64,000 nucleotides of DNA from positions 1-64,000 of the forward strand of contig WRIJ01000010.1 of NCBI GenBank assembly GCA_009782785.1, in the 5' to 3' direction. The first letter of the stretch is position 1, and the number at the start of each line of letters is the position of its first letter. Both the position numbers and the translations under genes were made by a program. Positions 21,098 to 31,500 of the stretch are shown here, in pieces. The stretch comes from Propionibacteriaceae bacterium (lineage in GTDB: Bacteria; Actinomycetota; Actinomycetes; Propionibacteriales; Propionibacteriaceae). The notes below the pieces were generated by a model. It was not told the origin of the DNA and did no database searches. It was given only the letters and a program-made list of their open reading frames with translations.

Positions 21098-21415
21098 ATG
21101 ACTGTCACTGCTGTTACTGATGCAACTTTTACCGCTGAGGTTCTGGAAAGCCCCATTCCTGTTGTTGTGGATTTCTGGGCTGACTGGTGCGTACCATGCA
21201 AGCAGCTCACTCCCATCTTGGAGGAGTTGTCAGAAACCTACGCTGGCCAAGTGAAATTCGTGTCCGTGGATACGAACGAGAATCTTGAAGCGATGGCGGC
21301 CAACGACATTCGTACCCTGCCTACGGTGTATATCTTTTCCCAGGGGCAACTCGTAGAGTCCTTCCTGGGTGCCGTACCAAAATCGAAACTTCGTAGTGTT
21401 CTTGACAGTCTCTAA
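21098..21415 (+). CDS. trxA: Thioredoxin
   Basis: DFWADWCVPCKQLTPILEEL active site; RBS AAGGAG. Confidence 0.95.
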   Translation: MTVTAVTDATFTAEVLESPIPVVVDFWADWCVPCKQLTPILEELSETYAGQVKFVSVDTNENLEAMAANDIRTLPTVYIFSQGQLVESFLGAVPKSKLRSVLDSL

Positions 21416-21475
21416 GCCGACTCGAGGGCTTAACCAACTAGGCATCCTAGACCTTGGTAAGGCAGAGTAGAGCCT

Positions 21476-22819
21476 ATGACTGTCCCCGAGAAGCGAGTAT
21501 CCACCCGCCTCGACCCTTACGTTGAGGCGTACGCTGAGCGTACCCAGGGACTCAAAGTGTCAGCAGTACGTGCTCTGTTCGCTGTTGCGAACAGGCCCGA
21601 AGTGGTGTCTCTCGCTGGTGGAATGCCCAATATTTCTGATCTTCCCCTCAACGCTCTTGGTGCGGCTATCGGCGACCTGATTAAAGCCCGTGGCCCACAA
21701 ATCATGAATTATGGCAGTGGGCAAGGCGAGCAGCAGTTGCGACAGCAGATCTGCGAGGTCATGGCTCTGGAAATGATTGATGCCAGTGATGAGAACATCC
21801 TGATCAGTTGCGGATCCCAGCAGGGCCTTGATTTGGTGACGCGTACGTTCATAGATCCGGGGGATGTGATCCTTGCTGAGGCCCCCACCTATGTGGGTGC
21901 CTTGGGTACTTTCTCCAGTTATCAAGCCAGGGTTGTCCATGTGGATACTGACGAGTTTGGGATCATTCCGAGTGCTTTCCGCGCTGCGGTGGCAGCGGTG
22001 CGCGCAGCCGGGGGCCGGGTCAAATTCCTCTACACGATCCCGAACTTCAACAACCCTTCGGGGGTGTTGTTGTCTGTGGAGCGTCGCCGTGAACTCGTGG
22101 AAGCCGCCGAAGAGCTTGGTGTGCTCCTGGTGGAGGACAACCCTTACGGGTTGCTTACTTTCGATCATCAACCCAAACCTGCCTTGCGCTCCTATAGCGA
22201 CCAAGTGATCTATTTGGGGTCTTTCTCTAAAACTTTCGCACCAGGTTTCCGCGTGGGTTGGGTGCTTGCTCCACCAGCGGTGATGAAGAAGCTCGTTCTC
22301 GCTCAAGAATCAGCAACCTTATGCCCACCTGTTTTCTCCCAATTTGCGATTAGCGAATATCTAGCAACCTGCGATTGGAAAGCCCAGATCGTCAACTTTC
22401 GTACAATGTACCAAGAGCGCCGGGACTCACTATTACGCGGTCTCGAGGATCACATGCCTGAGGGTACGACCTGGACACACCCGTTGGGTGGTTTCTTCGT
22501 TTGGTTGACCCTGCCCGAGGGCTTCGATGCCGATCAACTCAGTGCACGAGCAACCTCACATAGGGTTGCTTATGTGCCGGGGACCGGGTTCTATGCTGAT
22601 GGTTTGGGGTCACGAAACATGAGGTTGAGTTATTGCTTCCCTACCCCGGAGCGCATCTATGAGGGTACTCGACGCCTTGGCGAGGCCATTGCAGAGGAAG
22701 CAGGGTTGAGGGCCACCTTTGGCCTCGTAGAGCCCGCTACGGCTGGTTCTCAGCCCATAGGGCCAACCCGTACACAATCATCGTCCGGTGAGCCGGACCC
22801 ACACCTGGAGGTGACCTGA
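21476..22819 (+). CDS. PLP-dependent aminotransferase class I/II (2-aminoadipate transaminase-like)
   Basis: 'VSLAGGMPNISDLPL', 'YTIPNFNNPSGVLLS', 'YLGSFSKTFAPGFRVGWVLAP' (PLP Lys). Confidence 0.92.
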   Translation: MTVPEKRVSTRLDPYVEAYAERTQGLKVSAVRALFAVANRPEVVSLAGGMPNISDLPLNALGAAIGDLIKARGPQIMNYGSGQGEQQLRQQICEVMALEMIDASDENILISCGSQQGLDLVTRTFIDPGDVILAEAPTYVGALGTFSSYQARVVHVDTDEFGIIPSAFRAAVAAVRAAGGRVKFLYTIPNFNNPSGVLLSVERRRELVEAAEELGVLLVEDNPYGLLTFDHQPKPALRSYSDQVIYLGSFSKTFAPGFRVGWVLAPPAVMKKLVLAQESATLCPPVFSQFAISEYLATCDWKAQIVNFRTMYQERRDSLLRGLEDHMPEGTTWTHPLGGFFVWLTLPEGFDADQLSARATSHRVAYVPGTGFYADGLGSRNMRLSYCFPTPERIYEGTRRLGEAIAEEAGLRATFGLVEPATAGSQPIGPTRTQSSSGEPDPHLEVT

Positions 22820-23760
22820 TGGTACAAGAAGTCATTGTCGTTGCGGGGGGTCTCTCCCATGAACGCGAAGTCTCCCTCGAATCAGGGGGAAGAATAACCC
22901 AAGAACTCACCCATAGTGGATTCCATGTGACCCGATCTGACATTGAGCCGTCTTTAATCGATTTGATCACGTCCATGGATTCGCCAGTGGTCTTCCCGAT
23001 TCTCCATGGTGGAGCTGGTGAAGATGGGGCAGTACGCGAGGTGCTGGAGCTCTTGGGCGTACCTTATGTTGGTACGACAGCTGATGCCTGCCGGGCCAGC
23101 TTTGATAAGGCGCTCGCGATCCCGAGGGTGGAAAGGGCTGGGCTGAGTGTTCCTCGCAGGGTCATTCTTCCCCACGACATGTTCCGTGACCTGGGGGCTG
23201 CACCGTTGATGACCCTCATCGAAGACAAACTGGGGTTGCCTTTGTTTGTGAAACCGTCCACGTCAGGTTCATCACTGGGAGCCTCAAAAGTGTCCCAGAT
23301 TGAGGATCTTCCTGCCGCGATGGTGAACGCGTACTCGTACGGGAATGTGGCTGTGGTTGAGGAGTTCATTGAAGGTACGGAGATCGCTGTTCCTGTCTTC
23401 GATTTAGGCCAGGGCCCTGTCGCGTTCCCACCGGTAGAAATCCATCCGGATTCTGGGGTGTACGATTTTGAGGCCCGCTACACTGCCGGGGCAACAACCT
23501 ATATTTGCCCAGCGAATCTTGATCAGAAGGTTCTCGACGAGGCGATGAATGTCGCTGTGAAAGCCCACACGAGCTTGGGACTTCGGGATTTCTCTCGGGC
23601 AGACATCATTGTTCGCGATCAAGTTCCAGTGTTTATCGAATCAAGTGTTGCTCCCGGAATGACCGAGACTTCTGTCGTACCACTGTCTCTCGAAACCCAA
23701 GGCGAGTCCCTGGGTCACATGTTGGCACAGTTAGTGAACTTGGCGGCCAAACGCGGGTAA
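22819..23760 (+). CDS. ddl: D-alanine--D-alanine ligase family protein
   Basis: 'VVAGGLSHEREVSLESG', 'FPILHGGAGEDGAVREVLELLGVPYVGT', 'PGMTETSVVPL'; ATGA overlap with aminotransferase. Confidence 0.85.
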   Translation: MVQEVIVVAGGLSHEREVSLESGGRITQELTHSGFHVTRSDIEPSLIDLITSMDSPVVFPILHGGAGEDGAVREVLELLGVPYVGTTADACRASFDKALAIPRVERAGLSVPRRVILPHDMFRDLGAAPLMTLIEDKLGLPLFVKPSTSGSSLGASKVSQIEDLPAAMVNAYSYGNVAVVEEFIEGTEIAVPVFDLGQGPVAFPPVEIHPDSGVYDFEARYTAGATTYICPANLDQKVLDEAMNVAVKAHTSLGLRDFSRADIIVRDQVPVFIESSVAPGMTETSVVPLSLETQGESLGHMLAQLVNLAAKRG

Positions 23761-23801
23761 TTTCACTACTGGATTGTGGAGAATTGAACCCTCATGGTGG
23801 G

Positions 23802-23835
23802 TATGGGGATTATTCCCCATAGCACGGGTTTTTTC
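23802..23835 (+). terminator. Probable rho-independent terminator after ddl
   Basis: TATGGGGA-TTAT-TCCCCATA hairpin followed by GCACGGGTTTTTTCC. Confidence 0.5.
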
Positions 23836-23899
23836 CTTCGCATAGTCTCGAGGTAACGCAAAGGCATCAGCCTTTCACCACACATAAGGAGACCCTTCC

Positions 23900-24193
23900 A
23901 TGGCGAACATTAACGTATCGTACGAAGAGATGAAAACAGCTGCTGGTCAGCTCAACAGCGGCAAGGATGATATTACTTCCAAGCTGGAAAGCCTCAAAGG
24001 CTACATTTCGACATTGGTGTCTAGTGGATTCATCACTGACAGAGCTTCCAAAGCTTTCGAAGAAACCTACGATCAGTACGACCGGGGTGCCAAGGACGTT
24101 ATTGCTTCCTTGGAAGATCTGGCCAAGTACCTCACCAGCGCAGCTGATGAAATGCAGGCCACCGACGAGCGTCTCGCAGCACCACTGGGCTGA
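23900..24193 (+). CDS. WXG100-family (ESAT-6-like) protein with degenerate WXG
   Basis: 97 aa, helical hairpin, MANINVSYEEMKTAAGQLNSGKDDITSKL..LVSSGFITDRASKAFEETYDQYDRG; first gene of T7SS operon. Confidence 0.88.
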   Translation: MANINVSYEEMKTAAGQLNSGKDDITSKLESLKGYISTLVSSGFITDRASKAFEETYDQYDRGAKDVIASLEDLAKYLTSAADEMQATDERLAAPLG

Positions 24194-24194
24194 C

Positions 24195-24773
24195 ATGACC
24201 TCGATAACCGGATTGCGTGGAACCGCGGGCGAAGGATGGATTACTTGGCCCGTGGGTTCCCCGTCCTCTGTCATCACTGAATTAACTGCGGTGATGGAGG
24301 ACGACCCCGAAGGGGTCACCAGTCTCACCACACTCATCGACGAATGCGATAAAGCTGGTGAAGGGCGAGGTGCACTCCTTGCTGGACTCTGGGTCCCTGG
24401 ACAAGTGTTGGCCCAAATGTGGATCGGCGTCATCGTAGAACCAACTGATGAGATCTACCGCTCGGCCCGCAGGTACGAACGCATCGTCACTGGTCGTACT
24501 GACGAAGGCGATGCCACTATCTATCGCCAAAGTGTGTCGTCACTTTTCGCTGGCGACACTGAAGCGATCATGACTGTGGAGAATCGTGCCCATGGGGACG
24601 AAGGAGAAGGTTACACTCTGGCTCGGATCGTGTATTTCCCGCTCAGTACGAAAGACCGCGTCATCATCGAAGCGGTGACTCCAGAGTTTGTTGTTTTTGA
24701 CGAACTGGAAGAAAACGTGACCCAGATGGCTTCACACCTGATTATTGAATCGACAGAAATTGAGAAGGATTGA
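24195..24773 (+). CDS. Uncharacterised T7SS-operon protein (paralog A)
   Basis: 193 codons, 'WITWPVGSPSSVITELTAVMEDD...LLAGLWVPG...'; coupled to WXG100 gene. Confidence 0.7.
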   Translation: MTSITGLRGTAGEGWITWPVGSPSSVITELTAVMEDDPEGVTSLTTLIDECDKAGEGRGALLAGLWVPGQVLAQMWIGVIVEPTDEIYRSARRYERIVTGRTDEGDATIYRQSVSSLFAGDTEAIMTVENRAHGDEGEGYTLARIVYFPLSTKDRVIIEAVTPEFVVFDELEENVTQMASHLIIESTEIEKD

Positions 24774-24774
24774 C

Positions 24775-25623
24775 ATGTCTCGACGTTTTTCTTTTGTACT
24801 CCCCGAGATGTGGTGGAGGATTCCTCTGCAAAATGAGCAGGCTCGCACAGCTGGTATTGATCGGTTGATTGACCACCATTTCGCACAAAGAGATGACTTG
24901 GCACAGGTACGCCACGAGACCCGCCAAGAACTGCTCGCACAAGCAGAGAAAGCTGCGCAGTTCTCTGGGCTCATGCAGGGTTTTTTCTTGGCAGGGACAG
25001 AGGAACACTCGGTTGCTGCCACCATGACCTGCTATGACATGTCTGGAATGACTAGTCTTCCAGCTGACCTTGACTGGGCAAAGATCCTTCAAGGATATGT
25101 TGATCCTGCGCAAAAAGACCTTGCAGTGTCTGCTATTGAAGAGTCCTACATCACAGAAGAGCAACGAGAAGCTTTCCAGCAAGAAGCGGAAACGTCACCA
25201 GAGGATGAGGATTCCACATCCAAGGAGTATCCTGACGCATTTTTCGAAGGACTTGCGTCACTAGAAGCTGATTATGCAGATCGTCCTGATGTCTTGAAAA
25301 TGCTTGAAGATCTCCGCGACCAGGAAACACCTTCTCCCGAATCCGATTGGGAACATGTGGACATCGAGTCCATGATTGCCTACCGCCGTGACAGTGTTGA
25401 AGAAGGAACAGACCACTTTGGCGAAGAAGCGAAAGTACCAACACTTCACGTGCAATACATGCAGGTTGTTCCCGATTTCGGACTCGTCCAAACCACGTTC
25501 TCGACAGCTTACTATGCCATGCGAGATGACTGGGTGCGAATGTTTGATGCACTCATTTCCACTTACCGGAATGCTTCCACACCAAGCACTTCCACGTCAC
25601 AGGAGAATACCGATGAATCTTAA
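24775..25623 (+). CDS. Uncharacterised T7SS-operon protein (paralog B)
   Basis: 283 codons, 'WWRIPLQNEQARTAGIDRLIDHHF...FSGLMQGFFLAG...'; similar layout to preceding gene. Confidence 0.7.
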   Translation: MSRRFSFVLPEMWWRIPLQNEQARTAGIDRLIDHHFAQRDDLAQVRHETRQELLAQAEKAAQFSGLMQGFFLAGTEEHSVAATMTCYDMSGMTSLPADLDWAKILQGYVDPAQKDLAVSAIEESYITEEQREAFQQEAETSPEDEDSTSKEYPDAFFEGLASLEADYADRPDVLKMLEDLRDQETPSPESDWEHVDIESMIAYRRDSVEEGTDHFGEEAKVPTLHVQYMQVVPDFGLVQTTFSTAYYAMRDDWVRMFDALISTYRNASTPSTSTSQENTDES

Positions 25624-26884
25624 AGTTGACACACCGACCCTGTTTAGGGCTGGTGAAACCTTAAGCCAGATCCACGATGACTTTGCTGCTGCAGGTGCTC
25701 GGGCAAAGGACATCGCTTCCTACCTGGGCAAAAACGGCGAAAACGCTAGTGGGGTGATACAGCTCTCTTCCGCAGTAACAGAATTCGCTAATAACTGGGA
25801 AAAGCGCCGTAAAGATCTCAACGAAGGGATCAAGGCGCTGAGCGAGCACACCATCAAAGTTGCCAAGGAATTTGAGCAAGCAGACATAGACGCTGCAAAA
25901 GCTATTACTCCCGACCCTGAAGACAGAGGTGGCGGGCCCGGCTCAGGTGGTAGGCAAACCTCCCCTGGAGACGAAGCTAACGTCGGTGGTACCACCTATC
26001 CCGGCAGTGGACGTAGCGCAGGAGTGGGTAGCACCACCTACCCCGGTGGTGGTAGTGCGCCAGGTACAGACACCAGTGGATCAGGCACAACCGACCCGGG
26101 TAATGCTGGCACAACAACACCTGCTGACAACACCACCAACCTTGGAGACACTGACGCTGGAAACCTAGGGGACACCGCGGATGGAAACACCCCTGGTAGT
26201 GGCACAGACACCACTGATGCCACACAGCCGACCCATGATCGTGGTGGGCACCACCACCATCATGGTGATTCACGAGACGAGAGTGGTCATGGGCACGAAA
26301 CCCATCATGGGCATGGTTCCCACACCGAGGGTGAGCATGGTCATCGTCACAGTGACCACGGTGAAGATGGTGGTTCTGCTCATCATCACTCTAGCCGCGA
26401 CAAACACCATGGTCGTCACCATCACGGCAAACACCCTGGCGGTGACCATCATGATCATGGCTCCCAAAAGCAAGCTGATTTTCACAGCAGCGAGGGACCG
26501 CACAAGCACCACGGTGGACACGATCACCATGAACATCCAGGTTCCCCAAGTGAATCCAGTGCCACAAGCACCAGTGACACCGGACACTCACATTCCCGAG
26601 AACATCACAGCCATGACCGACACAGTCGACAGGACGCTCACCATGGTCATAGGTCATCGAATCCTGCAACAAGCGACCCCGCAGGAGCGAGTGGCATGGA
26701 GACCCCTGACAGCGGTTCATCTTCTCCCACCACCCAGCGAGCTCACTCCAAACATGGCACCCGCAGCGAGCATCCAGCTCCTCGTGAAAGTAAGCCCACC
26801 ACTACCGGCAAACATCACAGCAGCCGTCAAGTCCGCTCTGATCACCAACCGCACACTGGTCACGACAAGACCAAAAAGTCCTAA
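25613..26884 (+). CDS. WXG100/EspC-like N-terminal domain fused to Gly/Thr linker and very His-rich tail
   Basis: N-terminus 'MNLKVDTPTLFRAGETLSQIHDDFAAAGARAKDIASYL...FANNWEKRRKDLNEGIKALSEHTIKVAKEFEQAD'; roughly 50 His in the last ~210 residues. Confidence 0.75.
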   Translation: MNLKVDTPTLFRAGETLSQIHDDFAAAGARAKDIASYLGKNGENASGVIQLSSAVTEFANNWEKRRKDLNEGIKALSEHTIKVAKEFEQADIDAAKAITPDPEDRGGGPGSGGRQTSPGDEANVGGTTYPGSGRSAGVGSTTYPGGGSAPGTDTSGSGTTDPGNAGTTTPADNTTNLGDTDAGNLGDTADGNTPGSGTDTTDATQPTHDRGGHHHHHGDSRDESGHGHETHHGHGSHTEGEHGHRHSDHGEDGGSAHHHSSRDKHHGRHHHGKHPGGDHHDHGSQKQADFHSSEGPHKHHGGHDHHEHPGSPSESSATSTSDTGHSHSREHHSHDRHSRQDAHHGHRSSNPATSDPAGASGMETPDSGSSSPTTQRAHSKHGTRSEHPAPRESKPTTTGKHHSSRQVRSDHQPHTGHDKTKKS

Positions 26885-26912
26885 CCCCCACTAACTCGCT
26901 AAGGAGAAGAAC

Positions 26913-28490
26913 ATGGCACCCGACTGGAGAGTTTTAAGACCACACGATCCCATTCCTGGGAATCCGCAAAGGGTTCTCGATGGAGCTCAGGATTATCAAC
27001 GTGTCAAGGAGGCTATCGACACTGCAACAGAGGATCTGCACGCAGTGATCAATGGGAAATTAACCCATGAGATGCTTGCAGAATCGGTGGATGCTCTTCG
27101 GGAATCTGCGGTGGAAGTACGCATTGGTCTCACCCAGGTGGCTGGGCGATATGAGGTCGCAGCTCAAGCGATTGGGGAATATGGAAACTCTCTCCTCCAA
27201 GAGCAGAAGAATGCCTATGCACTCGAAGTCGAAGCCCAAGCAGCACAGCAAAAAGCCGAGCGCTACAAGCAGGATGAAACAAATGCTCAAAATGATGGGA
27301 AGAGCTGCGCAGACGAACTCTCGTGGTACAACATACGGATCACCGAGCTCAAGTTGAAATTGCTCAATCCTCTTCTTTCTGAAGCCGACAAATTGGACAT
27401 TCAACGAGCGCTGAGGGAACTTGACAACAACGCCGCAGGTGCACGAAAACGTCTAGAAAACGCACAAGTGAAACAAGACAGCGCCAGGAAACTCAAGAAT
27501 CTGCAACACGAGCAGATCGCGGACCTCAAGATCAAACTCCAAGAAGCTCTGAAAAGGCGAGACGAAGTCGCAAAGAAGGCTGCGAAACAGCTCACTGATC
27601 ATATCCGCTGCGATGGGCTGAAAGACTCTTGGTGGGATAGATTCCTTGAGGTCATCGCGAACATCATCAAGGCTGTTGTCGAATGGGCGGTCGAAGCTGT
27701 TGTCAATGTTGTCGAAGGCATTAAGAAATGTATACAGGGTCTCATCGCCATGTGTGCTGCTGGCTTGCATATGCTTGCTTATGCCCTCGAGGGTGACTTG
27801 GAGGGCTTCAAAAGATCCGCCTCTCAATGGGTGGAAGGGTTCTTCACATGTATCGAGGGGCTCAATTCTCTCGCTAAAGGAGTGGGATCAATTCTGTCTG
27901 TTGTTTCGGTAGTGCTCATGTTCGTTCCTGGGATGCAACCAGTAGCTGTAGCCGTCATGACTGCAACAAGGGTTGCCACCATCACCAAGCATGTCACTGA
28001 AGGAATTCTGATCGCTGGCGGTCGCTCTGAGATGGGGTGGGGAGAATTCGCTGTTGGTGTCGGGACCGACATCATTATGTCCTATGCAGGACATAAGCTT
28101 GGCAAGATAGCCGAGACCAAAGCGGCAACAGCGACCGCAACTAAGGCGGGCCAAACTGCGCTTTCTGGAACAGTATCTGCTTCGGGGGCGGTTTCTGGTG
28201 CGGATAAAGCTATGCAGTCTGCAGCCCGCTGGGGGAAGGCGCGCGACATGTTTGATGGCGGGCAAAAACTGCTTTCGCCGGCAAAGGGTATCGCCAAGCA
28301 TTATGACGGACCACCACTCAGTAGCCTCACCCCAAACTGGTCCACCTCGTGCAACCTTGCAAACCCCTATCAGCCTTTTGGAATAACTAAAATGGTAGGG
28401 GTGGCACCTCGCTCACCAATTCCAATGACAGCAACAAACCGCCTGACCCCAGGTATTGTTCAAACTGTATGTGAAGGATTCAGTCGATAA
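26913..28490 (+). CDS. Putative T7SS-secreted large protein (T7SS_signal-like N-terminus, coiled coil, hydrophobic centre)
   Basis: 'LRPHDPIPGNPQRVLDGAQDYQRVKEAI' resembles actinobacterial T7SS signal domains; long coiled coil; TM/hydrophobic helices. Confidence 0.7.
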   Translation: MAPDWRVLRPHDPIPGNPQRVLDGAQDYQRVKEAIDTATEDLHAVINGKLTHEMLAESVDALRESAVEVRIGLTQVAGRYEVAAQAIGEYGNSLLQEQKNAYALEVEAQAAQQKAERYKQDETNAQNDGKSCADELSWYNIRITELKLKLLNPLLSEADKLDIQRALRELDNNAAGARKRLENAQVKQDSARKLKNLQHEQIADLKIKLQEALKRRDEVAKKAAKQLTDHIRCDGLKDSWWDRFLEVIANIIKAVVEWAVEAVVNVVEGIKKCIQGLIAMCAAGLHMLAYALEGDLEGFKRSASQWVEGFFTCIEGLNSLAKGVGSILSVVSVVLMFVPGMQPVAVAVMTATRVATITKHVTEGILIAGGRSEMGWGEFAVGVGTDIIMSYAGHKLGKIAETKAATATATKAGQTALSGTVSASGAVSGADKAMQSAARWGKARDMFDGGQKLLSPAKGIAKHYDGPPLSSLTPNWSTSCNLANPYQPFGITKMVGVAPRSPIPMTATNRLTPGIVQTVCEGFSR

Positions 28491-28500
28491 GGCTATATAA

Positions 28501-31500
28501 ATGAAAATTAAACTCACCCTGGCTACCTCCCAGGGTCCACGGGATATTGCCATTACCGCCGATGCCACCGCCACTGTTGGTGATGTTGCGGCTACAATCG
28601 AGAGAAGCCTTGCCTTTCAGGCAGGGCTTCCTCCGATTTCTCCACAACCAAAAACCCTGACTCTTCAGACCCTGACAGAGAGCAACAAGGTTGCTCGTAC
28701 TCTCCTGTCAGAATCGAGCCTCACTGATGCCGGTCTGCTCTCTGGTGCTCGGGTCAGGGTGGAGAAAGCCAAGGAGCACAAGGACGACAAAGCCTCAGCA
28801 GCAGCCTTCCTCCACGTGGAGTCCAAGTTTGTTAAAGACCGTACTTTCCCGTTGCGTTCAGGCCCGAACACTATTGGCCGAAGCCCAGCAGCTGATGTCT
28901 GCATTGACGACCCATTCATCTCGGGTGTACATGCTCGGATCGTGGTCTCTGACCATGTGGAAATCATTGATATGAACTCTGCCAATGGTATCGGGATCGG
29001 TGATGGGTTAGTGGAGAGAGCAAACCTTGAACCCCACGATCTGGTCACCATCGGTGACACTAGATTCCGAGTGGAGAGAAACCTATCAGCTGGAGCCGCA
29101 TCGGCGTGGAGTACGGCTATCGAGTTCAATCGGTCCCCACAGGTGTGGCCATCGTACGAGGGGAAAACTTTCGCCATCCCCCAACCACCGGGGATAACAA
29201 AGAAGGGAAAATTCCCTCTCATAGCCATGGTCGCGCCCCTGCTCATGGGTGGGGTGATGTATCTCTTCACTCACAGCATCATGAGCCTCATTTTCGTCGC
29301 TCTCAGCCCCCTCATTGCTGTTGGCACATGGTTGGACTCCAAACTCACCGACAAAAAGGAACACAAACAGAGGGTCGCTGACTTCCAAAATGAAATCAAC
29401 ACCCTGAACTCAGAGATCTACAACGAGCTTGTCACCGAACATAGTGTCCGACGCCTTGAAGTGCCCTCCCTAGCGACACTGGTCACCTCAGTTTCCCAAC
29501 TCACCTCAACACTGTGGCATCGACGCCCCGAGACAGAAAACTTTCTCTCTTTATGCATCGGGTATGGCACAACACCGTCGCGATCGAAGGTGACCCTCCC
29601 GGCCCGTAACGATGCAACAGCAGAGCTGTGGAGACTCGCGACTGCCTGTGAAGAATCTGGACGCACTGTCGGTGATGTTCCCCTACTTGTTTCACTTCGA
29701 AACAGCAAAAACCTGGGGATCGCTGGCACATCATCCTGGCTAGATTCGGTTTCCTGCGCCCTCATGACACAGCTTGCCTGTCTGCATTCCCCCTCAGAAG
29801 TCACCATTGCTTCCATTGCATCACAGACATCCAGCAATCGTTGGGATTGGTTAATGTGGCTTCCCCATGTCGGTTCAACCCATTCACCCATCGATGGTCC
29901 CCATTTAGCCTCGACTGCCCCAGCTGTCTCTTCCCTAGTGTCTAAACTGGAGGAACTGGTCGCTAAGAGAAGTACGTCCTCGCGTGATGCTGATCAAGAA
30001 CTGCCAGCTGTGGTGCTCCTGGTAGAAAACGATGCCCCTATAGAACGTGGCCGACTCGTCACGCTAGCAGAGAAGGGTCCCAGTGCTGGTGTTCATCTGA
30101 TCTGGATCGCGCCCGAACAATGCGACCTGCCCGCAGCCTGCCACGCGTATTTTGTGGAGGATCATGGCGAGAAATCTATGAAACTTGGTTTCACTCAAGA
30201 CAACACTGAGATCCTGGTCAAGGCATGTGAAACACTGACCCCCCAACAGGCCCTTGCTGTTGCGCGAAAGATGTCACCAGTGCAAGACGCGGGAGCTCCC
30301 GTACTCGACCAATCTGATCTGCCTCGATCCATCTCCTATCTTGCCTTGGCTGGTACCCCTTTTGCTGACGACCCGAATTTCACTTTGGAGCGTTGGCGTG
30401 AAAACGGTTCACTGCTCAAACCTGGTGAGCTTCCGCCCTCCTCAGGATCAAACCTGCGAGGTTTGGTTGGCCAAGGGTCCCACGGAGAGTTCGTCCTCGA
30501 TTTGAGAGTTCACGGGCCTCACGCTCTTGTCGGTGGTACAACAGGTGCAGGAAAATCCGAATTCCTTCAAGCCTGGGTGCTGGGTATGGCCGGGGCAAAC
30601 AGCCCACGGCGCCTGACCTTCCTCTTTGTCGACTACAAGGGTGGGGCTGCCTTCGCAGACTGCGTACAGCTCCCACACTGCGTGGGTCTGGTGACCGACC
30701 TCTCCACCCATCTCGTACGCCGAGCGCTCACCTCCCTGAAGGCAGAGCTGCGCTATCGAGAGCACCTTCTCAACGACAAAAAGGCCAAAGACTTGGTTTC
30801 GTTAGAGGCTACCGGTGACCCTGAGTGTCCACCATCATTGATCATTATTGTGGATGAATTCGCTGCTTTGGCCAAAGAGATCCCTGAATTCGTGGATGGT
30901 GTTGTTGATGTTGCTCAGCGTGGACGATCCCTGGGTATGCACCTCATTATGGCTACCCAGCGACCAGCGGGTGTGATCAAGGACAATCTGCGGGCCAATA
31001 CCAACTTGAGGATTGCCCTGCGCATGGCTGATGAATCCGATTCATCAGATGTGATTGGTACACCCTTGGCTTCAGAATTTGATTCCCGCACTCCTGGTCG
31101 TGGGGCAGTGCGCACCGGGCCTGGCAGGATTGCTCTCTTCCAATCTGGGTACGCGGGTGGTCGCACCACGAGCGAACCAGAACCCTCACGGGTAGACATC
31201 GAATCATTGACCTTTGGCCCAGGTGTGGCCTGGGAGATCCCACCAGCAACGGCAACCAAGGAGAAACCAACCGGGCCAAAAGATATCACCAGGATTGTGG
31301 AGAGTATTTGCGCAGCATCATCCATTGCCCAGATTGCTGAACCACGAAAACCCTGGCTCCCCGATTTGGAAACCACCTATGACCTTGATGACCTGCTGAG
31401 TTTGACCTTGGAGCAGGCCAAGAAGGAATCCAAGACAGACCTGGTTTTAGGGGTCATGGATGATCCGGCCCACCAGTCGCAACATCCGGTGTTCTGGAAT

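Noticed and set aside
26181-26894. 237-aa plus-strand ORF overlapping the His-rich gene (and minus ORFs 26270-26587, 26391-26720)
   Set aside because: Out-of-frame reading of CAC/CAT-rich DNA producing Thr/Met/Val-rich low complexity; the annotated frame fits operon spacing and RBS.
28810-28826. CTCCACGTGGAG as an additional parS site
   Set aside because: Only the central palindrome matches; the flanking GTTT/AAAC of parS is missing and it lies inside eccC.
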